Of a DNA stretch of 23,527 bases, positions 1 through 9,091 are shown piece after piece. Each line of letters opens with the position of its first letter. The stretch's first letter is position 1. The DNA lies in the NCBI GenBank assembly GCA_036897095.1, contig JAYMSP010002568.1, forward strand, positions 1 through 23,527. Reading direction: 5' to 3'. The position numbers were made by a program, and so were the translations under genes. The notes under the pieces were generated by a model. It was not told where the DNA came from. It worked only from the letters and a program-made list of their open reading frames with translations, and ran no database searches. The stretch comes from Plantago elongata (taxonomy: Eukaryota; Streptophyta; Magnoliopsida; Lamiales; Plantaginaceae).

Positions 1-21
1 TATATATATATATATATATAT
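1..21. repeat. (TA)n microsatellite at the window edge
   Basis: The window opens with an uninterrupted TA dinucleotide run of at least ten units, truncated by the window edge. It abuts the tRNA-like fragment that follows and lies in what should be an intron, or sequence between exons, of the NRPE1 gene. Confidence 0.9.
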
Positions 22-460
22 TTTAAACGGCTAAAGGGTGACTCGAACCCTCGACCTATTGGCTGGAGGCGAAGCGTCTTAAATATTAATTTGTTGTTCA
101 TTTGCGTTTGCGACATAGTGGACTAAATCAAGTTGGCCCTCAAAACCCTATTTGCTTCATTTCATGAAGTGGAAGATGGTAGTCCCCTTTTTGGTTATGG
201 GTCAACTGGAAACAGCCTCTTTGTTTTATAAAGGAAAGGCTGCATATGAGATTGGGACAGCAGGAGTATAGAAACACTTTGCACAGTTTTTCTGTGACAC
301 CTTGCACTGAGTTTTCTTATTTATCTTATACTTAATTGTATGCTTTCTTATTGTATGGGTGATTACACTTAATTCTGCAGAAAATGCAACTTTGCTTTTG
401 GATGGATGTTAAGGATTTAACTGAACTATTGCCTTTTAACTTTTATTTTGAATCCTACAG
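22..460 (+). other. Intron or upstream sequence of NRPE1, no exon seen
   Basis: Apart from the TA tract and the B-box fragment I find no NRPE1 coding exon here. The stretch is AT-rich and ends in a good splice acceptor (cctacag at 454-460). It is most simply the 3' part of the intron preceding the first visible exon. The ATG at 384 opens a frame that only reads through intron sequence into the exon, so it is not a start. Confidence 0.6.
27..75 (-). repeat. tRNA-like B-box fragment, possible SINE remnant
   Basis: Read on the minus strand, this stretch contains GGTTCGAGTCA, a close match to the RNA polymerase III internal B box (GGTTCGANNCC), preceded by CCAATAGGTCGAG. This is the usual look of a tRNA-derived plant SINE head. 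No convincing A box or complete cloverleaf is seen, and on the minus strand the sequence runs into the TA tract at the window edge. It is therefore a fragment at best. A chance B-box match in an intron is the alternative. Confidence 0.35.
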
Positions 461-2872
461 ATACAAGTCACTTGAGATGCATGAAAATTATGAAGGATTT
501 GAAGGTCTTGTTGGGCACATTCATTTGGACAGGGTATTTGTTTTTATCTGTCATTTTGATTATTTTTTAATTTTAAAATTTAGCCTCGCAAAACTTTGGG
601 ATTCATGTCCTGACTGGTTGATTCAACAGGAGGAGCTGAGGAAATCAAATATTAATATGCTTGACATTCTTGCAAAGTGTCAAGACACGATTGAGATGCA
701 TCGAAAAAAGAAAAAAATAGGAACCTTGTTCAAGAACGTTGATTTATCAATGAGGTTGGTTCATTTCTTGGACTCATCATCTGGAAAAATCTATTCTCTC
801 TTAATTTAATAAAGTTTTTTTTTCCAAGTCAGTGTTTTAAGTACGTGCACAGCTGGAAATACCTCCCAGCAACATGCCTTGAAGCTGCCAAAAGATTTTT
901 CTGAAACTTCATCTATTACTAGAAACAATCTTGTGTAACTAGTATTTCATCTCAAAGCCTCGAGGGGGGGGGGGGGGGATTAGATAATGTATTTCCGTTC
1001 TGATTTAGTATATACTATATTCATGTTTTATCTTTGGGTAAAATCTAACAACTCACCACATCGAGAATGACTTTTCTTTTGTGCAGTGATTGCTGTTCGT
1101 TTCCTAGATCAAAAAGTGAATCAGAAAATTTTCCATGCATCCAGTTTCTTTTGCGAGGAACAGCAGATGCTCTCTTAGATAGGACTTCCCATTTTCTTTC
1201 TGATACAGTTTACCCAGCACTGTTAGAGACAGTTATTAAAGGTACTGGTTTTAATTCTTGTTTATAATCTGAGTGGAGCTGTTTGATCTTTATTATCAAG
1301 GGCTTCAATCCTTAGTTAGTCAAACCATAGAATGGGCTTCTTTACTATCATGTGCTTTAATCATATTTTTTGTAAGCTTCTTCAGCTTCATGTTTTCCTG
1401 GGCTTTTTGTTTAGGTAAAGGCGTCGCTCTGCGTGATGTCCCTTTGATTTAGTTGGCCTGTTTCCAACGTGCATATAATCTGTTGCTAAATTTGCAGGTG
1501 ATCCAAGGGTTTCAACTGCAAACGTGACATGGATAAGCCCAGATACAGCAGCCTGGATCAGGAGTCCATCGAAGAATCCAAAGGGTGAATTGACTGTAGA
1601 AGTTACCCTTGAGAAGGAAGCTGTTAAAAAGAGTGGAGATGCATGGAGGACTGTAATGGATTCTTGCCTGCCCATTATCCATCTGGTTGATACACAACGT
1701 TCAATTCCTTATGCCATCAAGCAAGTTCAAGATCTGCTTGGCATTTCTTGTGCATTTGAGCAAGCTGTTCAGGTATTAACCTCCAACCCAGCTTTCTCGT
1801 TGTTTTGTTCTACCTGAATATACATGGTTACTAACCAAGGAAGCTTAAGCAACATCACCAGAGCACTCTTATTTATACCTTAGGCCTCTGCTTTGTCTTT
1901 TGCTCAAGGAAGCAGGAAGCTTAGGATTTGAGGCTCTAGGAGTTATGCATGCAGTAAAATCATGGAAATAATGGAAACCACGTGCATAGTTTTCTTTTAT
2001 GCATTCCATTATATCACTTATCATTCATCTAGATTTTCAGTGATCCTATTTTCATTGTGGATTGTATCACAACGGACAAACACACACCAAAATAGTGTCA
2101 TCACTATACCTGTTGAAGAAATTTCCTCTTTATGACATTTCTTCCCTCACCACTCTATTCTATAATCCCATGTCTATGTAGAACATAGGAATAGAAATCT
2201 TGAGGGGGCATCATGCTCTCCCTTGCTATCCATGTTTACCGATATGGAATGATCATTCTGGTTGGAACTGTATTTACCTGTCATTGGTCCTGCATCGAAT
2301 AGCCAGTCACTATTGCTAGTGAATCCTTCATATAAATTGGGACAAATTACTAAACACAGTAATTTTTTTTGTGGAACTTTCACCAGTTGATAATCGTTTT
2401 ATAATTTATATGCTTCCTTTCGTTTTTACCAAATATCTGACCATTTGAGTGCACAGCGTCTCTCTACATCAGTCACCATGGTAACAAAAGGTGTTTTAAA
2501 AGAACATCTTCTGCTGCTTGGAAATAGCATGACATGTGCTGGCACTCTGATTGGTTTTAATACTGGTGGTATCAAGGCAATCTCGAAGTCATTGAACGTT
2601 CAAGTGCCTTTCATGGATGCTACATTATTCGTAAGTAGCCACACCTGGATCAGTAATCTGATATGCACATTTATAATTGATCCATTTCTGATTACTGTCT
2701 TTCATGTCCACTTTCCTGCCTCTCTTTTCAGACCCCTCGAAGATGCTTTGAAAAAGCTGCTGAAAAGTGCCAGACTGATAATCTGTCGAGCGTCGTGGCT
2801 TCTTGTGCCTGGGGCAAACATGTATCTGTGGGTACTGGATCTCCTTTCGAAATTCTTTGGGACACTAGAAAG
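461..2872 (+). other. NRPE1: Rpb1 C-terminal core region of NRPE1 (exons 1-6 in window)
   Basis: Six exons encode about 314 residues colinear with the end of the polymerase body in Arabidopsis NRPE1. They include the HGHIHL-like strand (here GHIHLDR), a lysine-rich stretch (RKKKK) and the segment with GVLKEH, CAGTLIGFN and CFEKAAEKC. The next segment, SVVASCAWGKHVSVGTGSPF, matches the conserved close of the polymerase domain. Codons are split at the 754/1087 junction (AG|T, Ser) and the 1241/1498 junction (G|GT, Gly). The introns range from about 80 to 680 nt. Confidence 0.85.
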
Positions 2873-5800
2873 GTAATGATTGTTGTGGACTCCTGTTATA
2901 ACATGTTCAAGTTAAAAATATAGGATAAACTTACTCATGTAACCTTGCTTCTAGGCTGAGTTGAGTCCACAGAACGAAATTGATGTCTTCAGTTTCCTCC
3001 ACTTAGTTAGTGGTAGCTCAAGTCTAGGAGGTATGGGCACTAGCTGCCTCGGTGAAGAGAGTGATCTGGACGCAGATGATGAGTTTGGAATGGATATGTC
3101 TCCAGAGCGAGAAGCCGGTCAAGATAAGCTCTTGTTCGAAGATGGTGATGATTTTTCATTTAAATCAAGTGAGAACAATGGCTTCACAATGGAGGTAAGT
3201 TGCACTTAATGAATGTTACTATAGATGTTTCGAGAAGTTCAGTAGTCCATTATGTATAAGTGAGATACTCTGTCGTCCAAGCCCCACAAGTATATTATAT
3301 AGTTGCGGTTTGTGGGCACATGTCTTGAATTGCTTTGCTTACCTTTACACATGTTGCCCATTCAAATCAATCACAAGAAGAAATGCACCTGCACTTCATT
3401 CACAATTAACATGGAAACTTTTGGGTGATTGTCTTGTTGTTATATTGTCTTTACAAAAGTGAAAGGTCCAGTACTTGAATTATATCACTTAACTTAATCG
3501 ATCTTCTATATTTGATTTTCTTTGCAATCATTTCATTTCATAGCATCATACTGCTACTACCACTACTACTAATTGTTGATTTTATTATTATGAATTCATG
3601 ATGACGATGATGTTATGTAATAAATGTAAATGTAGATTTTCTTTATATGATGGAGGGGGGATGCATGGGCTGTGAATAATAAAGAGAGGGTAACACGAAA
3701 AAGAAGTTAGAAACACTAAGACGGGGGGGGGGTGTTACTGTTCCATAGTGTTGTGCTAAGTTTATCAAGTTTTCACAAAACTATTCTTAGATCTTTTTTT
3801 TTTTCTAGTGTATCTGAGAACCTGCAAAAGCCTTAAACTTGAGGAAATCGATTTCAGAACTTGGTAAATTACATACCCTAAACGTGCTAATTGTAACAGG
3901 GTGTTCAAAACATCTCTATTGAGTACCATATTGTCCTCTTTTTGAGGCTTGACCTCATCTGATCCATCAACTAAAATGGACAACTGCTTTCCCCTGCCAG
4001 TGAGTTAAATGTTTTTTCGTGTGTTTGTTACTGCATGAGGCAGTGCCTTAATCATGCTATCTGCTTTTATTTTCTCTATCTTGAATTTCCTGTGATAAAA
4101 TTTTGACATATACAGGCTGAAAAGGAAACATTGAATAGTTGGTCCAAAGCGACAGAAAGCAGCAATTGGGGAAATAAAGTTGACACTGGTGGAGATGGCT
4201 GGTCAAAAGCAGCAGAGAGCAGCAATTGGGGCAATAAAGCTGACACTGGAGGAGATGGATGGTCCAAGTCAACAGAGAGAAGCAATTGGGGCAATAAAAC
4301 TGACACTGGAGGAGATGGCCTGTCCAAGCCAACAGAGAGCAGTTGGGGGCAGAAAGTCAATTCCAAAGGAAATGACTGGTCCGAGACTGGAAAGAGTTCT
4401 TGGGGAGAAAAACCTGGCACTGAACAAAAGGACTGGGGAAAAGCAACAGAGAGCAGCAGTTGGGGCAAAAAAGCCGCCACTGGAGATTCCAAACCAACAG
4501 ATAGCAATTGGGGGCAGAAAGTCAATTCCAAAGGAAATGACTGGTCCCAGGAGACCGGAAATGACAAGGCAAAAGTTACAGAGAGTGGCGGCTGGGGTGT
4601 TAATAGTAAAAGAAATGACTTGGCCACAGATACATCAAATGGAGGCTGGGGTAAAAAGGTTGAAACTAAAGGAAATGAATGGTCTGAACAGGGAAAGAAA
4701 GGCAGTTGGGATGCAAGTGCACGGAAATCAAATGGCTCTTCTTGGGGGAAGAAGGGTGGAAAGCCTGAAGAGAGCAGTTCCTGGGGTGCTAAATCTGGAC
4801 TTGATGTCCAGCCCGAGCAAGACCAGGCTGCCACTTCTTGGGGGAAGAAGGGTGGTGAGCCTGAAGAGAGCAGTTCATGGGGCGCTAAATCTACTGGCCT
4901 CAGTGTTTCCACTAACACAGGGGAGGACAACAACTCATGGGAAGCGAAGGCGGCTAATCCTTCTAGCACATGGGGCTCCTCCAGTGACTGGGGTAAGGTT
5001 GGCTCGGTATCTCCCACTGGAGAGAAAAAAGATGTCTGGAATTCTTCCAAAGTCTGGGTTTCTGAAAAGAATGAGAATACTGGTGTGAAAGATGACTGGT
5101 CTGATGGTCGGGGCCGGGGGCGGGGCCGAGGCCGTGGAAGGGGTCGTGGGGGACGTGGCCGAGAAAGTTTCCGGGATAGGGGCCCCGCAAATGATGGAGA
5201 CTGGAAGAATGATAGGAGTTACACTCCTAGGCCTGCTAATGATTCAAACATGCCTGTAATTCACACTTTGACCGGGCATCGGTTGGATCTATTCTCAGTG
5301 GAGTTGCAAGATGTGCTTCTTGAGACTGAATCTATAATCAAGAACATCAGGAGAATTATGCCTGGAAGAGAACAGACTGAGTAAGTTCTATTTCTTTTCT
5401 GAACTTTTACATTCTATTTGAGAAACTCAAGATTAGGCTGAACGGAAAGCTGACATGATTAGACCGGTTTAACGTAATTCAGAGGCCTCCTATACATGTG
5501 CTGTCGCTAATTTATTTTCATTTTCTTATGAAGGTACACTCTCGGCAATCCTTTACCTGAAGATGATCAGAAGTACATACTTGACAATGTCCTGAGTTAC
5601 CACCCGGACAAAGCTGTGAAGATGGGAGCTGGACTCGATCATATAATGGTATGCAGAGTTTATATCATCATTGTCGCCATGCACATAGTTAATTATACTT
5701 TGAGGTGTACAAATTTCTTTGATCCATGGATTTGTATTTATTAAAATGACATACTATTTCTAATTTCTACACCAGTATGAGATTTTGAAAAGAAGAGAAG

Positions 5801-7002
5801 ATGCAGTAAATTCGTCTCATCCTACAAAGTACAAACAATAGTTTTAACTTTGACTTTTGCCTAATTATGGTTATCAGCCAGCCAAACTAAATGCTCTGAA
5901 ATTCGGTATTTGGTGAATCATACTGCTGGGGATCTTTGTGTTAGTTCGGACTGCTTCCACGAATCTGAAAATAATTATATAAGTCATCAAATTAGTTCAA
6001 TTGCCATGGAAACTCAGCAAACTGTGCGGAAGTTTAGTTTTTTCGAGTTGATGAATCACATGGCCAACTTGTTTTACACATTAAAGTTTATTTATCATAG
6101 AATAGTTCCTCCTGCAGTCTCGATTAGCATATCTATCACACAACTCGAGACATTAGATGGCTGGCATTAGCCTTTTTTTTTTTTTTTTTTAATTTGGCAA
6201 TAGCCTTCAACATATTTTATTTTATTTGATTACAGATTTACTTTCTACACTGATAATTTTCCGATGTCCTTCCTAGGTTGATAAGCACAGGGAGTTCCAG
6301 GATACCCGGTGTTTCTATGCCGTATCTGTCAATGGGAACAAAGAGGATTTCTCATATCGTAAATGCCTAGAAAATTTTGTCAGACAAAAGTATCCTGACA
6401 AGGCTGAGGAGTTCATCATGATATATTTTGCAAAGCGGCAGCCTCGTCCACCAAGGAACAGGGATCAAGGCCCAGGTAGAGAAGAGGCAGGGACTCCTGC
6501 CCAAGATGATGCTAGCACCCCGCGCTGGAAATCCAGTGGTACGCCTGGATGGAAAAGTGATACTCCAACTCAAGAGGATGCTAGTGCAGCACCTACCTGG
6601 AAGTCATCTAGCTGGAAAAGTGCAGGTACTCCGGCTGGGAACACTGGCTGGGGCAGTGCCACTCCTGAAGATGAGGCAGGTACTCCTGCTGGGAACACTG
6701 GCTGGGGCAGTAGTGCCACTCCAGCTCAAGATAATGCAGGTACTCCTGCTGGGAACACTGGCTGGGGCAGTAGTGCCACTCCAGCTCAAGATGATGCAGG
6801 TACTCCTGCTGGGAATACTGGCTGGGGCAGTAGTGCCACTCCTGCTCAAGTTGATGCGAGCTCTCCCCGTGGGAACACTTCTGGTTGGGGCAGTCGTAGT
6901 CCGGCTCAGGATAATGCCGATAAAAAGTCAGGTGGCGGTGCTTCTGGCTGGGACAGTGGTTCACCGAAACAGGATACTACAGCTACTGGAGGCTGGAACT
7001 AG
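461..7002 (+). CDS. NRPE1: DNA-directed RNA polymerase V largest subunit (3' part of gene)
   Basis: Largest subunit of plant RNA polymerase V, a nuclear enzyme that transcribes scaffold RNA for siRNA-directed DNA methylation and recruits AGO4-type proteins. Ten exons are visible: 461-533, 630-754, 1087-1241, 1498-1772, 2457-2630, 2732-2872, 2955-3194, 4116-5380, 5534-5648 and 6277-7002. All have GT..AG borders and matching phases, giving 1095 codons plus TAG. The 5' part, including the metal-binding active site, is outside the window. Visible residues 1 to about 320 are the Rpb1 C-terminal core (motifs HIHLDR, SGDAWR, RSIPYAIKQVQ, FEQAVQ, GVLKEHLLLLGNSMTC, PRRCFEKAAEKC). About 320-394 is an acidic linker. 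About 400-720 is the WG/GW platform, 725-745 an RG box, about 820-900 the DeCL/DUF3223 domain and about 905-1095 a second GW array. Identification rests on remembered similarity to Arabidopsis NRPE1. The paralogue NRPD1 (Pol IV) also has a DeCL domain but lacks the long WG platform, so Pol V is preferred. Confidence 0.93.
964..978 (+). repeat. G15 homopolymer in an NRPE1 intron
   Basis: Fifteen consecutive G residues lie in the intron between exons 754 and 1087. It is the longest G run in the window. Such runs are prone to slippage and to sequencing or assembly length errors. Confidence 0.9.
3195..4115 (+). other. Longest NRPE1 intron (921 nt)
   Basis: This intron separates the acidic linker exon from the WG-platform exon. 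It has a strong donor (gtaagt) and an acceptor ending tatacag. It holds a G6 run (3655-3660) and a G10 run (3723-3732), a short ATG/ACT trinucleotide-like stretch near 3545-3615 and a T10 tract near 3796. I see no gene or clear transposon in it. Confidence 0.8.
4131..5090 (+). repeat. NRPE1: WG/GW Argonaute-hook repeat array of NRPE1
   Basis: One 1265-nt exon encodes a low-complexity platform with 16 WG dipeptides, most in contexts such as SNWGNK, SSWGKK and SSWGAK. The first three units are near-perfect 20-residue (60-nt) tandem repeats of the form WSKATESSNWGNKVDTGGDG, starting near 4139. Later units are shorter or mixed, with K/G/N/S/E-rich spacers. In Arabidopsis NRPE1 the equivalent region binds AGO4, with the tryptophan side chains entering pockets of the PIWI domain. 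A high density of W in a disordered hydrophilic background is seen directly here. AGO binding is inferred from the family. Confidence 0.92.
5107..5163 (+). repeat. NRPE1: RG/RGG-rich box in NRPE1
   Basis: A GC-rich stretch encodes about 19 residues of alternating Arg and Gly ending in GGRGRE (visible residues about 725-745), between the WG array and the DeCL domain. RG boxes commonly bind RNA and can be arginine-methylated, so a role in holding Pol V transcript is an inference. The DNA (repeats of ggccgg and ggtcgt) stands out from the AT-rich surroundings. Confidence 0.85.
5550..6420 (+). other. NRPE1: DeCL (DUF3223) domain of NRPE1, split over two exons
   Basis: Exons 5534-5648 and 6277-6420 together encode the domain shared with the DEFECTIVE CHLOROPLASTS AND LEAVES protein. 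Key parts are DNVLSYHPDKAVKMGAG and VDKHREFQDTRCFYAVSVNG, with FSYRKCLENF and KYPDKAEEF. They match remembered Arabidopsis NRPE1 (NFHPQKETKLGSGVD, VDKH, SRCFFVVSTDG, DFSYRKSL). The domain is known to be needed for Pol V function in RNA-directed DNA methylation. The intervening intron 5649-6276 carries a T18 tract at 6173-6190. Confidence 0.88.
6430..6999 (+). repeat. NRPE1: C-terminal GW repeat tail of NRPE1 (60-nt minisatellite)
   Basis: After the DeCL domain the last exon encodes a tail of about 190 residues ending in GGWN. Its core is four tandem units of the form AGTPAGNTGWGSSATPAQD. The best copies (about 6676-6855) are near-identical 60-nt repeats, followed by TSGWGS and SGWDS variants. 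Earlier in the tail are PRWKS, PGWKS, PTWKS and SSWKS. The reading frame is open across all copies. The Arabidopsis tail, as remembered, is QS-rich in this position, so this GW tail looks lineage-specific. Confidence 0.9.
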
Positions 7003-7644
7003 GGATCACTTATTTTCCATTTTCCTTGAACAAAGATAGTTCCAAAACAGTTCCTGTTTTATATACATTTCGGCTGGCTAGTTGCTGAGGTAGTGGGTGT
7101 ACAGAATATTTGGTCTGGTAGTCTCTCATATTTAGGATATTTAGAAGAAAATCTGTGGCTGTTTGTTAACTTGCTAACTAAACAGGGTCATTGGTTGTGG
7201 TTGCTAGCATAATAGCTAGAAGTTGCTGATATGATTTTCTCAGGTACTCTGATATTGTTTTCACTCTTCACTTAGTGTTTTTGCATTTCTCTATCTGATT
7301 CGTCTTCATTCTGCGAACAGTTATTACTCCCCCTATTTGCTAAAATTTGAATTTGTAGTATTCTACACGTCCAAATGTTCCCTATTATATTTACATCTAT
7401 GTGAAATTACATGATCCTTTTTCTTTGGCAAACAGGCTCGACTTTTCTAGCTGACTTATCTATCTATTGATTGAATTCATATTCGTCACTAAGGTATATT
7501 AAATTGAAAGTTTGATATGTACCGAATTTGAAGAGTAGTGTGAGAGCATAATTTGTTATAAGATCAATCACATTATACATTTAGTATATAAAGTTTTAAA
7601 AGATAAATTAATTTTTTTTCTAACAAGAGTCTTTGTCTGGAAGT
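7003..7644 (+). other. NRPE1 3' UTR and AT-rich spacer
   Basis: Non-coding sequence runs between the NRPE1 stop codon and the left target-site copy of the LINE. The first few hundred bases should be the 3' UTR. I see no canonical AATAAA, so the poly(A) site cannot be placed. No ORF here looks real. Confidence 0.6.
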
Positions 7645-7662
7645 AACAGTATACATAAAGAT
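7645..7662 (+). repeat. Left target-site duplication of the LINE
   Basis: The 18 bases AACAGTATACATAAAGAT recur with one mismatch at 9092-9109, directly after the poly(A) tail. This is the copy of the target site on the 5' side of the insertion. Confidence 0.85.
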
Positions 7663-7682
7663 TTTCTTTATGTTTTGCTGAT

Positions 7683-8784
7683 TGATATTGTCAGTGAGAT
7701 TATTGCTTTTACCACTACCCATTTCGGATGCGAGTCCGGATGAATTATTCTGGTCATTCTTCTTCGATGATGTTACAATCAAATCGGCTTCCAATAGGCT
7801 GGCCACCCCTGCTGAGTTGGGTTCCTGTTGGCCTTGGCACGACTCTGGTCTCTCAAAACCTTGCCGCATATCCGTTGGCTTGCTCTCCACAACCGTCTTC
7901 CAACAGCGGCCCTTTTGTATCGCCAAAATATTCTTCCCTCACCGAACTGCCCACTTTGCAATCTACCTCAGAGACACTTGCTCACTTATTCTTCCACTGT
8001 CCCTGTTTCAGCCATGTCCGGTTACTTTACTGGCCTTCGGGCTGGACGCCTGACCACTACTCCTTCACCAAACTTCTTTGTGGTTTATCTCTTAATGCTT
8101 CGGCCCAACTTCATTTCATTCTTTTCGGTTGGGTTGTTTTGGCAGGCTTACAATGATTTCTTGTTTCGTGGTCGATCGTTTGATTTCAGCACGCTCACGT
8201 TCAAATGTCAGAAGCTCTTTAACGAGATAGGGGCGAGCACCTCTCCATCCAATCCGCCGCTTTCCCATGTCATTACTTTTCGCTAGACACCACCACCATC
8301 GGGGTTTGTTTGTCTTAATACAAATGGATCGGCTTTAGGTTCTTCCGGGTCCACGGATATTAGATGTATATTGCGATCCCCTAATAGATCCTTTCTTCAG
8401 GCCGCTAGTGGATACATATGGTTTTACTGATAATAATGTTGTTGAATTATTAGCTCTAAATACTAGCCTATTACTTGATGTACAACGACACATTACTCAT
8501 TTGATGATACAAACTGAATCTTTATATCTTTTCGCGTATTTAAACAGGACCCAGGACCCAACGCGGGTGTACCAATCACTGGTGTGTGATCTTCGTCTCC
8601 AGCTTCAGGCTTTCCAGACAGTCCAGCTACGCTTTATGTGCATGGAGGCCAATGTCGTGGCTGATAACCTGACAAAGCGGGGTAGCTCACTATGTTCTTC
8701 AGGTGGTCATGTAAATACTAGTGTTGATGTTCTAGGTTTAGATAGTAATGTGTATGATCAGGCTACTCCGTTTTTACACATTTG
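7683..8784 (+). pseudogene. Decayed LINE ORF2 3' end (zf-RVT and RNase H)
   Basis: Reading across frames gives recognisable pieces. First, a linker (ISDASPDELFWSF). Then the zf-RVT core WLALHNRLPTAALLYRQ with NCPLC in one frame and ETLAHLFFHC in another, so the four-ligand C..C..H..C motif is interrupted by a frameshift near 7965-7970. Then a return to the first frame near 8130 (FWQAYNDFLF). The RNase H segment starts at TNGSALGSSG (about 8320), where the usual catalytic Asp of TDGS is Asn. It shifts frame again after a TGA near 8427 and continues through DNNVVELLAL to EANVVADNLTKRGS (about 8645-8690). The product cannot be functional. Confidence 0.82.
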
Positions 8785-9035
8785 AGACTTGTGTCAGGAC
8801 TGGCTTGAACAGTTTGTTTATAATGATCTTTGTATTATGTACTCGCGTTGGCTTGAACGGTTAGTTTATGATGATCTTTGTATTATTTAAACCTCTGATC
8901 TGGATCAATATGTACATATGAGAGGTTTAGATTACACGACGCGAGTACATAATACAAAGATCATGACAAACTAATCGTTCAAGCCAGTTCAGGCACAAAT
9001 ACCAAATGTGTAAATACAGGGTAGCCTGATCATAC
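8752..9035. repeat. Inverted repeat (96-bp arms) at the LINE 3' end
   Basis: The left arm 8752-8847 (gtatgatcaggctac..gtactcgcg) is repeated in reverse complement at 8940-9035 with a modest number of mismatches. Inside the loop, 8848-8887 is a direct, diverged copy of part of the left arm (ggcttgaac..ttagttta..gatctttgtattat). A perfect 9-bp inner stem (taaacctct at 8888-8896, agaggttta at 8921-8929) sits at the tip. RNA from either strand could fold into a long hairpin. Confidence 0.85.
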
Positions 9036-9091
9036 ATTCCTCTAATTATATCTCGTGTATATAAGTATATGTTTCTTAAAAAAAAAAAAAG

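Larger units (their letters stand above)
7663..9091 (+). mobile_element. 5'-truncated L1-type LINE insertion
   Basis: A non-LTR retrotransposon copy is bounded by an 18-bp target-site duplication and ends in an A13 tail (9078-9090). The body holds the 3' end of a LINE ORF2: the linker after reverse transcriptase, a zf-RVT zinc-binding segment and a C-terminal RNase H-like segment. No reverse transcriptase core is present, so the copy is severely 5'-truncated, as is usual for target-primed reverse transcription. The remaining frame is broken by shifts and stops. The 3' end carries a long inverted repeat. It lies about 650 bp past NRPE1, in the same orientation. Confidence 0.85.

Noticed and set aside
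384..809. ORF with an ATG at 384 as a possible NRPE1 or separate gene start
   Set aside because: It reads through an intron, exon, intron, exon run that happens to stay open. Splice borders at 460/461, 533/534, 629/630 and 754/755 restore the NRPE1 protein.
4076..5050. Long minus-strand ORF of 324 codons opposite the WG-platform exon
   Set aside because: It is an antisense shadow of a repetitive, stop-poor coding exon. It is rich in P, L and S repeats that mirror the WG repeats and has no recognised domain.
4180..5088. 302-codon + strand ORF in a second frame of the WG exon
   Set aside because: It is an out-of-frame shadow. The frame encoding the WG repeats is the one that splices in phase with both neighbouring exons and matches NRPE1.
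5910..6170. 86-codon ORF between NRPE1 exons
   Set aside because: It lies wholly inside the intron 5649-6276 and has no recognisable features. Including it would break the DeCL domain.
6428..7039. 203-codon + ORF and several minus-strand ORFs over the GW tail
   Set aside because: These are shadows created by the 60-nt repeat, whose length is a multiple of three and so keeps every frame open. Only the frame from 6277 joins the DeCL exon.
7320..7410. Possible Stowaway-like MITE (ttactccccctatttgctaaaatttg)
   Set aside because: The start resembles a Stowaway terminus, but I could not find a convincing inverted partner or TA duplication. Too weak to annotate.
7573..7961. Minus-strand ORFs over the LINE
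   Set aside because: They are antisense shadows. The + strand carries recognisable zf-RVT and RNase H motifs, and the poly(A) tail fixes the element's orientation.
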